Shown: in pieces, positions 1 through 6,792 of the stretch
Layout of the letters: the number at the start of each line of letters is the position of its first letter
Position numbering within the stretch: position 1 is the first letter of the stretch
Assembly: GCF_903994035.1 (NCBI RefSeq)
Contig: NZ_CAJEWB010000011.1
Span: 1 to 40,124 of the forward strand
Reading direction: 5' to 3'
From: Phocicoccus pinnipedialis
GTDB lineage: Bacteria > Bacillota > Bacilli > Staphylococcales > Salinicoccaceae
Length of the DNA: 40,124 bases
Notes under the pieces: model-generated
Told to the model about the DNA's origin: nothing
The model's input: the letters and a program-made list of their open reading frames with translations, nothing else
The model's database searches: none
Made by a program: the position numbers and the translations under genes

Positions 1-88
1 CACCTGTTCCCATGCCGAACACAGAAGTTAAGCTCTCCAGCGCCGATGGTAGTTGGGGTTTCCCTGCGAGAGTAGGACGCTGCTAGGC
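1..88 (+). rRNA. rrf: 5S ribosomal RNA, 3' part
   Basis: The first 88 bases match the conserved 5S rRNA core (CCGAACACAGAAGTTAAGCTC, then GCCGATGGTAGT and GAGAGTAGGACGCTGCTAGGC). About the first 30 bases of the gene lie before the window. It marks the end of an rRNA operon that runs on into the tRNA array. The 3' end is placed by comparison with Bacillus and Staphylococcus 5S and may be off by 1-3 bases. Confidence 0.95.
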
Positions 89-147
89 AATTATTTATTG
101 AAAAATATGTTGATTTTATACAATTAATATGCAATAATAATATTTAT

Positions 148-223
148 GGAGAATTAGCTCAGCTGGGAGAGCATCTGCCTTACAAGCAGAGGGTCGGCGG
201 TTCGATCCCGTCATTCTCCACCA
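148..223 (+). tRNA. tRNA-Val(TAC), CCA encoded
   Basis: Acceptor GGAGAAT pairs with ATTCTCC; anticodon loop CTTACAA gives TAC; T-loop TTCGATC; CCA is encoded. First tRNA after 5S, as in B. subtilis trnB. Confidence 0.97.
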
Positions 224-224
224 T

Positions 225-300
<76 letters not shown>

Positions 301-308
301 TTTAGTAA

Positions 309-381
309 GAGCCATTAGCTCAGTCGGTAGAGCATCTGACTTTTAATCAGAGGGTCACAGGTTCGAATCCTGTATGGCTCA
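309..381 (+). tRNA. tRNA-Lys(TTT)
   Basis: Acceptor GAGCCAT pairs with ATGGCTC; anticodon loop CTTTTAA gives TTT. CCA is not encoded. Confidence 0.97.
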
Positions 382-388
382 TAGTCAA

Positions 389-473
389 GCGGGTGTGGCG
401 GAATTGGCAGACGCACTAGACTTAGGATCTAGCGCCTTCGGGCATGGGGGTTCGACTCCCTTCACCCGCACCA
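389..473 (+). tRNA. tRNA-Leu(TAG), CCA encoded
   Basis: Acceptor GCGGGTG pairs with CACCCGC; anticodon loop CTTAGGA gives TAG; long variable arm of a class II tRNA; CCA encoded. Confidence 0.97.
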
Positions 474-491
474 TTCGATTATTATAGTAAC

Positions 492-566
492 GCGGAAGTA
501 GTTCAGTGGTAGAACACCACCTTGCCAAGGTGGGGGTCGCGGGTTCGAATCCCGTCTTCCGCTCCA
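492..566 (+). tRNA. tRNA-Gly(GCC), ordinary translational form
   Basis: Acceptor GCGGAAG pairs with CTTCCGC; anticodon loop TTGCCAA gives GCC. The D-loop has the normal GG pair and the T-loop reads TTCGAAT. It is the reference against which the two odd tRNA-Gly(TCC) genes at 2027 and 2113 stand out. Confidence 0.97.
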
Positions 567-581
567 TTAAAAATTAAGTTC

Positions 582-670
582 GCCGGGGTGGCGGAACTGG
601 CAGACGCACAGGACTTAAAATCCTGCGGTAGGTGACTACCGTACCGGTTCGATTCCGGTCCTCGGCACCA
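582..670 (+). tRNA. tRNA-Leu(TAA), CCA encoded
   Basis: Acceptor GCCGGGG pairs with CCTCGGC (one G-T); anticodon loop CTTAAAA gives TAA; long variable arm; CCA encoded. A predicted substrate of the TrmL encoded at 8333. Confidence 0.97.
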
Positions 671-679
671 TTTAAATTA

Positions 680-753
680 GCGCCCATAGCTCAATTGGAT
701 AGAGCGTTTGACTACGGATCAAAAGGTTAGGGGTTCGACTCCTCTTGGGCGCG
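680..753 (+). tRNA. tRNA-Arg(ACG)
   Basis: Acceptor GCGCCCA pairs with TGGGCGC; anticodon loop CTACGGA gives ACG (A34 read as inosine after TadA editing in the family). CCA not encoded. Confidence 0.96.
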
Positions 754-763
754 TATATAATAA

Positions 764-837
764 CGGGAATTAGCTCAGCTTGGTAGAGCACTTGGTTTGG
801 GACCAAGGGGTCGTAGGTTCGAATCCTATATTCCCGA
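764..837 (+). tRNA. tRNA-Pro(TGG)
   Basis: Acceptor CGGGAAT pairs with ATTCCCG; anticodon loop TTTGGGA gives TGG. CCA not encoded. Confidence 0.97.
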
Positions 838-855
838 TATACTTTTTATTACTGT

Positions 856-931
856 GGGGGGTTAGCTCAGCTGGGAGAGCGCCTGCTTTGCACGCAGGAG
901 GTCAGCGGTTCGATCCCGCTACTCTCCACCA
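856..931 (+). tRNA. tRNA-Ala(TGC), CCA encoded
   Basis: Acceptor GGGGGGT pairs with ACTCTCC through two G-T wobbles; anticodon loop TTTGCAC gives TGC; CCA encoded. The G3-T70 wobble is the alanine identity element. Confidence 0.96.
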
Positions 932-963
932 TAGTTTTAAACATTAAAAGATGAGTATACCAA

Positions 964-1037
964 GGCGGTGTAGCTCAGCTGGCTAGAGCGTACGGTTCAT
1001 ACCCGTGAGGTCGGGGGTTCGATCCCCTCTACCGCCA
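964..1037 (+). tRNA. tRNA-Met(CAT), elongator
   Basis: Acceptor GGCGGTG pairs with TACCGCC; anticodon loop TTCATAC gives CAT. Body sequence and array position (tenth, after Ala) match the elongator Met of B. subtilis trnB. CCA not encoded. Confidence 0.9.
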
Positions 1038-1044
1038 TTTTTAA

Positions 1045-1118
1045 GGACCTTTAGCTCAGTTGGTTAGAGCAAACGGCTCATAACCGTTTGGTCGCAGGTT
1101 CGAGTCCTGCAAGGTCCA
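1045..1118 (+). tRNA. tRNA-Ile2(CAT), expected lysidine at the wobble base
   Basis: Acceptor GGACCTT pairs with AAGGTCC; anticodon loop CTCATAA gives CAT. The GGACCTT acceptor and position directly after elongator Met match the minor tRNA-Ile of Bacillus and mycoplasmas, whose C34 is changed to lysidine by TilS so that it reads AUA. Simple anticodon reading would mislabel it as Met. Confidence 0.85.
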
Positions 1119-1157
1119 TTTATCTTTTAATTATAATTTTATACTTTTTATTAACGT

Positions 1158-1247
1158 GGAGGAATACCCAAGCCTGGCTGAAGGGATCGGTCTTGAAAAC
1201 CGACAGGGGTGTAATAGCCCGCGGGGGTTCGAATCCCTCTTCCTCCG
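1158..1247 (+). tRNA. tRNA-Ser(TGA)
   Basis: Acceptor GGAGGAA pairs with TTCCTCC; anticodon loop CTTGAAA gives TGA; long variable arm typical of class II tRNA-Ser. CCA not encoded. Confidence 0.97.
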
Positions 1248-1263
1248 TTTTTAATATTATTAT

Positions 1264-1337
<74 letters not shown>

Positions 1338-1353
1338 TTTTTTTATGTATCAC

Positions 1354-1429
1354 GGTCCCGTGGTGTAGCGGTTAACATGCCTGCCTGTCACGCAGGAGAT
1401 CGCGGGTTCGATTCCCGTCGGGACCGCCA
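1354..1429 (+). tRNA. tRNA-Asp(GTC), CCA encoded
   Basis: Acceptor GGTCCCG pairs with CGGGACC, discriminator G; anticodon loop CTGTCAC gives GTC. A GUN anticodon tRNA and so an expected queuosine target (see queG at 7201). Confidence 0.97.
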
Positions 1430-1451
1430 TTTAATTAAATATTGTTATTAT

Positions 1452-1524
1452 GGTTCTGTAGCTCAGTTGGTAGAGCATCTGACTGAAGATCAGAGTGTCG
1501 GCGGTTCGACTCCGTCCAGAACCA
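1452..1524 (+). tRNA. tRNA-Phe(GAA)
   Basis: Acceptor GGTTCTG pairs with CAGAACC; anticodon loop CTGAAGA gives GAA. CCA not encoded. Confidence 0.97.
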
Positions 1525-1536
1525 TATTTATTTTAT

Positions 1537-1612
<76 letters not shown>

Positions 1613-1620
1613 TTGATTAT

Positions 1621-1701
1621 GGAAGGGTAGCGAAGTGGCTAAACGCGGCGGACTGTAAATCCGCTCCTTCGGGTTCGGCAGTTCGAATCTGCCCCCTTCC
1701 A
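1621..1701 (+). tRNA. tRNA-Tyr(GTA)
   Basis: Acceptor GGAAGGG pairs with CCCTTCC; anticodon loop CTGTAAA gives GTA; variable arm TCCTTCGGGTTCGG. CCA not encoded. Expected queuosine target. Confidence 0.96.
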
Positions 1702-1711
1702 TATTAAATGT

Positions 1712-1785
1712 AGGGGTATCGTATAATGGTAATATAGAGGTCTCCAAAACCTTTGATGTGGGTTCGATTCCTACTACCCCTGCCA
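1712..1785 (+). tRNA. tRNA-Trp(CCA), 3' CCA encoded
   Basis: Acceptor AGGGGTA pairs with TACCCCT, discriminator G; anticodon loop CTCCAAA gives CCA. Confidence 0.96.
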
Positions 1786-1786
1786 T

Positions 1787-1863
1787 GGCGATTGTGGCGA
1801 AGTGGTTAACGCACCGGATTGTGGCTCCGGCATTCGTGGGTTCGATTCCCATCAGTCGCCCCA
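1787..1863 (+). tRNA. tRNA-His(GTG), G-1 encoded
   Basis: GCGATTG pairs with CAGTCGC; an extra 5' G at 1787 pairs with C73, the histidine identity pair; anticodon loop TTGTGGC gives GTG; CCA encoded. Only one base separates it from tRNA-Trp. Confidence 0.95.
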
Positions 1864-1867
1864 TTAA

Positions 1868-1939
1868 TGGGCTGTAGCCAAGCGGTAAGGCAATGGATTT
1901 TGGCTCCATCACGCGAAGGTTCGAATCCTTCCAGCCCAG
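1868..1939 (+). tRNA. tRNA-Gln(TTG)
   Basis: Acceptor TGGGCTG pairs with CAGCCCA; anticodon loop TTTTGGC gives TTG. CCA not encoded. Confidence 0.96.
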
Positions 1940-1945
1940 TTTTCT

Positions 1946-2016
<71 letters not shown>

Positions 2017-2026
2017 TTTATTAAAT

Positions 2027-2101
2027 GCGGAGGTAGTTTAGTGTTTATAACACTCTTCTTCCTGAAGAGAGACCCTGGTTTAAATCCAGGCCTCCGCTCC
2101 A
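2027..2101 (+). tRNA. tRNA-Gly(TCC), non-canonical, probably for cell-wall glycine bridges (copy A)
   Basis: Acceptor GCGGAGG pairs with CCTCCGC, CCA encoded; anticodon loop CTTCCTG gives TCC with a pyrimidine at position 37. The D-loop AGTGTTTA lacks the G18-G19 pair, and the T-loop reads TTTAAAT, so C56 is T. These two losses remove the G19-C56 tertiary contact. In S. aureus and S. epidermidis, tRNA-Gly(UCC) species with such changes are charged by GlyRS, bind EF-Tu poorly, and feed glycine to Fem peptidyl transferases for the peptidoglycan bridge. That role here is inferred; the sequence deviations are seen directly. Confidence 0.85.
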
Positions 2102-2112
2102 TATTTTATTTT

Positions 2113-2187
2113 GCGGAGATCGTATAGTGTTTATTACAGACCTCTTCCTGAGGTAAGACGTTGGTTTAAATCCAACTCTCCGCTCCA
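2113..2187 (+). tRNA. tRNA-Gly(TCC), non-canonical, probably for cell-wall glycine bridges (copy B)
   Basis: Acceptor GCGGAGA pairs with TCTCCGC, CCA encoded. The anticodon loop CTTCCTG and T-loop TTTAAAT are the same as in copy A, and the D-loop again lacks GG (AGTGTTTA). The acceptor, anticodon and T stems carry different bases from copy A and the top anticodon pair (27-43) is a G/A mismatch. The copies have thus drifted in stems while keeping the odd loops, which suggests selection on the loops rather than decay of one copy. Confidence 0.83.
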
Positions 2188-2194
2188 TTTTATT

Positions 2195-2217
2195 AAAGAC
2201 TTTAGGTCTTTTTTTTT
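2195..2217 (+). terminator. Rho-independent terminator of the rrn-tRNA transcript
   Basis: AAAGAC pairs with GTCTTT around a TTTAG loop, followed by a long T run (to 2217). It closes the tRNA array after tRNA-Gly copy B. Confidence 0.85.
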
Positions 2218-2226
2218 GTAAATTTA

Positions 2227-2255
2227 TTGATAATTTGTTAATTATCAGTTATTAT
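2227..2255 (+). promoter_or_regulatory. SigmaA-type promoter for tRNA-Leu(CAA)
   Basis: TTGATA (2227-2232), 17-base spacer, TATTAT (2250-2255), with the tRNA 5' end 22 bases further on. A 7-bp inverted repeat (TGATAAT at 2228, ATTATCA at 2241) overlaps the -35 box and spacer. It lies just after the array terminator. Confidence 0.65.
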
Positions 2256-2276
2256 TAAGTTTGTGCAATTTTTATT

Positions 2277-2358
2277 GCTCCCGTGGCGGAATTGGCAGAC
2301 GCGTTGGACTCAAAATCCAATTCCTTTCGGAGTGCCGGTTCGATCCCGGCCGGGAGTA
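2277..2358 (+). tRNA. tRNA-Leu(CAA)
   Basis: Acceptor GCTCCCG pairs with CGGGAGT (G1-T72 wobble); anticodon loop CTCAAAA gives CAA; short variable arm. CCA not encoded. Separately transcribed: terminator at 2195, promoter at 2227 and its own terminator at 2371. Predicted TrmL substrate. Confidence 0.94.
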
Positions 2359-2370
2359 TTCATTTACAGT

Positions 2371-2399
2371 CGCTAAGCACTAGCTTAACGGCTTTTTTT
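2371..2399 (+). terminator. Terminator of tRNA-Leu(CAA)
   Basis: CGCTAAGC pairs with GCTTAACG (one mismatch) around ACTA, followed by a seven-T run at 2393-2399. Confidence 0.7.
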
Positions 2400-2430
2400 G
2401 TTGTCTTTTTTTGCACTTTTGACTTTATCT

Positions 2431-2454
2431 TACTATGTTTTTTCATAGTATAAT
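2431..2454 (+). promoter_or_regulatory. Inverted repeat and -10 box upstream of psuK
   Basis: TACTATG (2431-2437) and CATAGTA (2444-2450) form a perfect 7-bp inverted repeat around six T, and the right arm runs into TATAAT (2449-2454). It is 57 bases before the psuK start. I see no good -35 at normal spacing (TTGACT at 2419 is 24 bases away). The position fits an operator, perhaps for the HTH domain of PsuK itself; that is inference. Confidence 0.45.
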
Positions 2455-2510
2455 CAATTGTAATCATGTATAATATGTATATTGAAATTGAATGAAAGTA
2501 GGTATTCATT

Positions 2511-3608
2511 TTGAACGCAAAAGAAACTGAAGTATTACGGTTAATAAGAGAGAATCCTTTTATTTCCCAATCTGAACTTTCTAAGAAGATTGGATTGACG
2601 AATGCATCAGTATCTAGAATTATCTCAGACCTAGTAAAGAAAGAATATATTACGGGTCAGGCGTATGTCTTAAATGAAGAATTTCCAATCGTTTGTATTG
2701 GTGCGGCTAACTTAGACCGTAAGTTCTTCGTACATAAAGAATTAATTCATGGTACAAGTAATCCGATTCATTCAGCTCATTCCGTTGGCGGTGTAGTCAG
2801 GAATATCGCAGAGAACTTAGGTAGGCTCGGTCAAAATGTTACTCTGATAACAACACGTGGTAATGATGCTGAGTGGACTAGGATTGAAAACGAATCAGAA
2901 GCATATATCAACTTAGATTTTTCAGCCATTATACCTGGCATGAGTACAGGCGCTTATACGGCTTTAATCAATGGTGAAGGTGAGATGGAATATGGGTTTG
3001 CCGATATGGATATCTATGATTCATTCACGCCAGACATTCTTATTAAACAAACGTATATATTAAAAAGAGCTAAATGTATTATTGTGGATCTTAACGTTCC
3101 AAAAGTTACGTTAGATTTTATTACAGCATATGCAAAAAAGCATAATATTAACCTAGTACTTATCCCTGTTTCAGGCCCAAAGATGGAGCATCTACCAGAT
3201 AATCTAGAACCAGTGAACTGGTTAATCGTGAATAGAGATGAGACTGAAGCACACTTCGGCATCAAAATTACGAATGAAGATGAACTAAAGAGCGCTGCAC
3301 GTAAGTGGAACGAACTCGGTGTAGAACATGTAGTTGTTACTAACGGTTCGAAATCACTCGTTTATTCGTCTTCATTTGATCAAAAGGTGTATAAAATTAC
3401 ACCAAGTAATAAAGTGGTGGACGTTACAGGAGCGGGAGATAGTTTCTCTTCAGCAATCATTTATGGTTGGTTAAAAGGATTATCAATTGATGAGTGTATA
3501 AAGATCGGTATGGTTAATTCTAAAAAGACAATAGAGACAGATTATACAGTTAGACAAGATCTTACAGAGAAACAATTAAAAATTGACTTGGAGGAAGTTA
3601 CAAAATGA
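2511..3608 (+). CDS. psuK: Pseudouridine kinase, PfkB family, with N-terminal winged-helix domain
   Basis: Phosphorylates pseudouridine to pseudouridine 5'-phosphate, the first step of its breakdown in the cytoplasm. The 365 residues hold a winged-helix DNA-binding segment (about 1-55, with SELSKKIGLTNASVSRIISDL) followed by a ribokinase/PfkB domain from about residue 58. The PfkB signature VTGAGDSFSSA contains the catalytic base D310; HSVGGVVRNIAENLGRLG is the substrate-side motif. Start is TTG at 2511 with a modest AGTAGG site. The stop overlaps the psuG start (ATGA), so the two are translationally coupled. The HTH-kinase fusion occurs in Bacillus relatives and suggests autoregulation. Substrate assignment rests on the psuG neighbour; by domain alone another nucleoside or sugar kinase is possible. 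Confidence 0.88.
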   Translation: MNAKETEVLRLIRENPFISQSELSKKIGLTNASVSRIISDLVKKEYITGQAYVLNEEFPIVCIGAANLDRKFFVHKELIHGTSNPIHSAHSVGGVVRNIAENLGRLGQNVTLITTRGNDAEWTRIENESEAYINLDFSAIIPGMSTGAYTALINGEGEMEYGFADMDIYDSFTPDILIKQTYILKRAKCIIVDLNVPKVTLDFITAYAKKHNINLVLIPVSGPKMEHLPDNLEPVNWLIVNRDETEAHFGIKITNEDELKSAARKWNELGVEHVVVTNGSKSLVYSSSFDQKVYKITPSNKVVDVTGAGDSFSSAIIYGWLKGLSIDECIKIGMVNSKKTIETDYTVRQDLTEKQLKIDLEEVTK

Positions 3609-4516
3609 AACATTTATTAGACATTACACCAGAGGTACAAGAGGCATTAGATAACAACAAACCTGTTGTTGCTTTAGAATCAACAATTATTTCACATGGT
3701 ATGCCATACCCACAAAACGTTGAAATGGCGACTAAAACAGAAGCGATTATCCGTGAGCAAGGTGCTGTTCCAGCAACTATCGCAATCATGGATGGTAAGA
3801 TCAAAATTGGTCTTTCAGAAGAAGATTTAGAAACATTTGCTAAAACTGAAGGCATCGCTAAAGTTTCACGTCGTGATATGGCTGAGATTCTTGCGACAGG
3901 TCGCTTAGGTGCAACTACAGTTGCATCAACGATGATCGGTGCGAACCTTGCGGGTATTAAATTCTTCGTAACTGGTGGTATCGGTGGCGTACACAGAGGA
4001 TACGAAGAGTATATGGACGTTTCAGCTGACTTAGATGAGTTAGGTAAAACAGATGTAGTTGTTATCTCAGCTGGCGCGAAGTCCATTTTAGACTTACCAC
4101 GTACTATGGAGTACTTAGAAACTAAAGGTGTACCAGTAATTGGCTACCAAACTGATGAACTCCCAGCATTCTTTACTCGCGAAAGTGGATTAAAATTAGC
4201 TTCACACTTCGATACTACTGAAGAGATTGCTAAAGTAGTTAAAATGAAGCATGAGCTTGGTCTTGGTGGCGGAGTTTCAGTAGTAAACCCAATTCCAGAA
4301 GAGCAAGCAATGGACAAAGAATATATCGATAGCGTAATTAATAAAGCGATTGAGCAAATGGAAAAAGATGGTGTTAGTGGTAAAGATGCAACGCCATACC
4401 TACTTGGTGCAATCGTTGAAGCAACTGAAGGTAAGAGCTTAAAAGCAAATATCGATCTTGTATACAACAACGCACGTGTCGGTGGACAATTAGCTGTAGA
4501 CTACTTCAATCTATAA
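3605..4516 (+). CDS. psuG: Pseudouridine-5'-phosphate glycosidase
   Basis: Splits pseudouridine 5'-phosphate into uracil and ribose 5-phosphate, breaking the C-glycosidic bond. The 303-residue protein has the usual family length and conserved stretches: PVVALESTIISHGMPYPQN near the N-terminus, TVASTMIGANLAGIKFFVTGG mid-protein (trimmed here to the recognisable core VTGGIGGVHRG) and VVSAGAKSILDLPRT. Starts at ATG 3605 behind GGAGG (3590-3594) and overlaps psuK by four bases. Together the pair returns pseudouridine from RNA turnover to central metabolism; no pseudouridine transporter gene is visible nearby. Followed at once by a strong terminator. Confidence 0.95.
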   Translation: MKHLLDITPEVQEALDNNKPVVALESTIISHGMPYPQNVEMATKTEAIIREQGAVPATIAIMDGKIKIGLSEEDLETFAKTEGIAKVSRRDMAEILATGRLGATTVASTMIGANLAGIKFFVTGGIGGVHRGYEEYMDVSADLDELGKTDVVVISAGAKSILDLPRTMEYLETKGVPVIGYQTDELPAFFTRESGLKLASHFDTTEEIAKVVKMKHELGLGGGVSVVNPIPEEQAMDKEYIDSVINKAIEQMEKDGVSGKDATPYLLGAIVEATEGKSLKANIDLVYNNARVGGQLAVDYFNL

Positions 4517-4522
4517 TTATGG

Positions 4523-4566
4523 AATACCCTAGAACTTGTAACATTATAAGTACTAGGGTATTTTTA
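4523..4566 (+). terminator. Terminator of psuK-psuG
   Basis: AATACCCTAG (4523-4532) pairs with CTAGGGTATT (4553-4562), followed by T residues. It lies between psuG and the peptidase gene, so a peptidase start before this hairpin is unlikely. Confidence 0.85.
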
Positions 4567-4584
4567 TATAAAGGAGTGTTTTAT

Positions 4585-6258
4585 TTGAATTTTAAACGAT
4601 ATTTTAACATGAAATTACATAACAATAGTTTGTATTATATTAGCGATGAAAAAGGGAAACGAGAATTATTCAGATATGATATAAAACAAAAATGGTCTAA
4701 ACAATTAACAAAAACTGATGAAAACGTAAAAGGATATTGGTTTGTTGGAGATAAACTTTACGTATCCATTGATTTTTCAGGGAATGAAAGAGAACAACTT
4801 TACTTATTAAAAAATGGATCTCTTGAACCAGTCATCGATGAACCAGAATACTTCCACCATTTTCTCACAGAGTTAAACAACACAGTTTATTTCACGAAAA
4901 ATCATCATTTAGATGCTGGATTCCGTATATTTAATTTAGAAAATGAAGTTTTAGGTCATTTTGATGCACCAACAAAGATTATCGGTACAATCAATGATAA
5001 TTATCTCGTTTTAAAAATGGACTATAGTTCGGTAGAATCTGAACTCGTGTTACTTGACGTTAATTCAAATGAAGTAGTTGATATTCCAGTTGAAGGACAT
5101 CGTTTCTCATCTTTTAAACAGATTACACAAACCAAAGCACTCATCATCACTGATGCGACGAATGGTTTTATGAACCTTCATATGATGAACTTACAGACTT
5201 ATGAATTAGAAGCGTTAACAGATCTAGATGCGGATATTTTATCTTATAAGCACTTTAAAAATAAAGAGTACATTGTAGATGTGAATGAAGCAGGTTATAG
5301 CGCACTATACAGCTTTAGTTTGCATGATTACGTTTTAGATCCATTAGACTTCTATCAAGATGGTGTCGTACACGGCTATGAAGTGGATAATCAAAAGTTA
5401 TACGTATTATTCTCAAGCATGAACTCACCGATGCAGGTATATCAGTACACGTTTGATAACGGATCTATAAAGCAATTGTTCGGTAACAAACCAATCGATG
5501 CTTTTAAAACAACAAAGAAATCATATATGACATTTGACGAGAGAGAAATCGAATATTTTATGTACCCAATCGACGAAGACAATATCCCTACCGTTATTCA
5601 CATCCACGGTGGTCCAGAGTCACAAGCTCGTCCAGAGTTTAATGAATTGTATTATGATTTATATAGAGATGGATTCCAAGTAGCTATACCAAATATTAGA
5701 GGATCTAGCGGATATGGTGTTGATTTCTTAAAGCTCGATGATATTGAGAAACGTTTAGATGCAATGCAAGACATCATTGAGCTTAAGAAACATCTAGTTG
5801 AAGGAAACGCCGATAAGGACAATATCTTCGTGATGGGGCGTAGCTATGGGGGTTTCATGACGCTTTTACTTGCCACGCATCACAGCGAAGAGTTCAAAGG
5901 TGCGGTTGATATAGTTGGAATCTCACACTTGAAGACATTCTTAAACAACACACCAAGTTGGCGCAGAAATTTAAGAAGTAAAGAATATGGTTTTATCGGA
6001 ACACATGATGAATTTATGGAACGAATTGCGCCACTAAATAATAGTGAAAATGTAACAATACCACTTAGAATATTCCACTCAAAACACGATGCACGTGTAC
6101 CAAATAGTGAATCAGTACAAATGTATGAAAAAATGAAGGGAAATGGGCAGGACGTGGAGTTTACATCATATCCAAATGATGGACATGCATATATGTTTAA
6201 CAAAAATACTGATGATATGCATGTAAAAATCCGGACATTCTTTAAAAGTTTAATATAA
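4585..6258 (+). CDS. S9 family serine peptidase (prolyl oligopeptidase type)
   Basis: A 557-residue cytoplasmic peptidase: an N-terminal beta-propeller-like half (about 1-310) followed by an alpha/beta-hydrolase domain. The catalytic triad is readable: Ser420 in GRSYGG, Asp502 in KHDARVP and His534 in NDGHAY; HIHGGPESQARPEF is the oxyanion region typical of acylaminoacyl-peptidase/DPP-like enzymes. No signal peptide is visible, so it should act on intracellular oligopeptides. I place the start at TTG 4585, eight bases after AAGGAG (4571-4576); a longer frame from 4519 would run through the psuG terminator. The exact substrate cannot be told. Stands alone between terminators. Confidence 0.88.
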   Translation: MNFKRYFNMKLHNNSLYYISDEKGKRELFRYDIKQKWSKQLTKTDENVKGYWFVGDKLYVSIDFSGNEREQLYLLKNGSLEPVIDEPEYFHHFLTELNNTVYFTKNHHLDAGFRIFNLENEVLGHFDAPTKIIGTINDNYLVLKMDYSSVESELVLLDVNSNEVVDIPVEGHRFSSFKQITQTKALIITDATNGFMNLHMMNLQTYELEALTDLDADILSYKHFKNKEYIVDVNEAGYSALYSFSLHDYVLDPLDFYQDGVVHGYEVDNQKLYVLFSSMNSPMQVYQYTFDNGSIKQLFGNKPIDAFKTTKKSYMTFDEREIEYFMYPIDEDNIPTVIHIHGGPESQARPEFNELYYDLYRDGFQVAIPNIRGSSGYGVDFLKLDDIEKRLDAMQDIIELKKHLVEGNADKDNIFVMGRSYGGFMTLLLATHHSEEFKGAVDIVGISHLKTFLNNTPSWRRNLRSKEYGFIGTHDEFMERIAPLNNSENVTIPLRIFHSKHDARVPNSESVQMYEKMKGNGQDVEFTSYPNDGHAYMFNKNTDDMHVKIRTFFKSLI

Positions 6259-6281
6259 AACATGTTGCCTAGCATGTTGTT
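6259..6281 (+). terminator. Weak hairpin after the S9 peptidase
   Basis: AACATG pairs with CATGTT around eight bases, followed only by a short T stretch (GTTTTGA). It may be a poor terminator. Confidence 0.4.
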
Positions 6282-6334
6282 TTGATGATAAAATGACTTT
6301 TGTTACTTTAAAATTGATTGAAGTACGTATTATA

Positions 6335-6362
6335 TTGCGTTTAAATTTTAAAACAGTATAAT
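6335..6362 (+). promoter_or_regulatory. SigmaA-type promoter before the DUF6176-like gene
   Basis: TTGCGT (6335-6340), 16-base spacer, TATAAT (6357-6362). About 58 bases lie between the -10 box and the GTG start at 6421. Confidence 0.5.
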
Positions 6363-6420
6363 TTTATATATTCATTAATGTGAAGAATATTTTTAAGTGT
6401 TATTCGAAGAGGTGAAAGTA

Positions 6421-6765
6421 GTGAAGGTGGAATTAACTAAGTTCCGTGTAAAGCCAGGTAAGAGTGATGTTGTCGATGAGTGGATTAATTATATCCATGA
6501 ATCTATGGACGGCGTTATGAAAAATCTTGAAGGCGATAAGATCTATGTGGAAACAATCTTTAGAGAAGCGTTTAATGATGTCGAGTACCTATACTGGTAC
6601 AGCATGCAAGATAAAATAGCAGCAGAATCAGAGCCGATTTCTCCGATTGACGAAAAGCATTTAGAATACTTTGATGAATGTATTGATAAGACATTTAGAC
6701 CAGAAGACATGACAGCAGCTGCTGTCATGATACAAGATAAATTTAAAACATACATGAAAAACTAA
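6421..6765 (+). CDS. Small conserved protein resembling the DUF6176 family
   Basis: A 114-residue soluble protein with no signal peptide or membrane segment. The opening VKVELTKFRVKPGKSDVVDEW and the middle GDKIYVETIFRE...EYLYWYSMQ resemble the DUF6176 family (dimeric alpha/beta-barrel-like). Function unknown. Start chosen at GTG 6421 because AGAGGTG (6408-6414) lies at the right distance; an upstream GTG at 6397 has no site. Near its 3' end a 22-bp perfect palindrome (6708-6729) encodes MTAAAVM. It converges on the DUF488 gene and shares its terminator. Confidence 0.7.
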   Translation: MKVELTKFRVKPGKSDVVDEWINYIHESMDGVMKNLEGDKIYVETIFREAFNDVEYLYWYSMQDKIAAESEPISPIDEKHLEYFDECIDKTFRPEDMTAAAVMIQDKFKTYMKN

Positions 6766-6792
6766 AAGCTGATTCTTATGAATCAGCTTTTT
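6764..6792. terminator. Bidirectional terminator between DUF6176-like and DUF488 genes
   Basis: AAAAGCTGATTC (6764-6775) pairs with GAATCAGCTTTT (6780-6791) around TTAT. A and T runs on the two sides let it work on both strands. The stop codon of the minus-strand gene begins inside the loop. Confidence 0.85.

Noticed and set aside
2219-2276. T-box or other riboswitch before psuK or tRNA-Leu
   Set aside because: No T-box core sequence or known aptamer pattern was recognised; the region is explained by a promoter and small inverted repeats.
4519-4584. 22-residue N-terminal extension of the S9 peptidase
   Set aside because: It runs through the psuG terminator, and a strong ribosome site sits only before TTG 4585.
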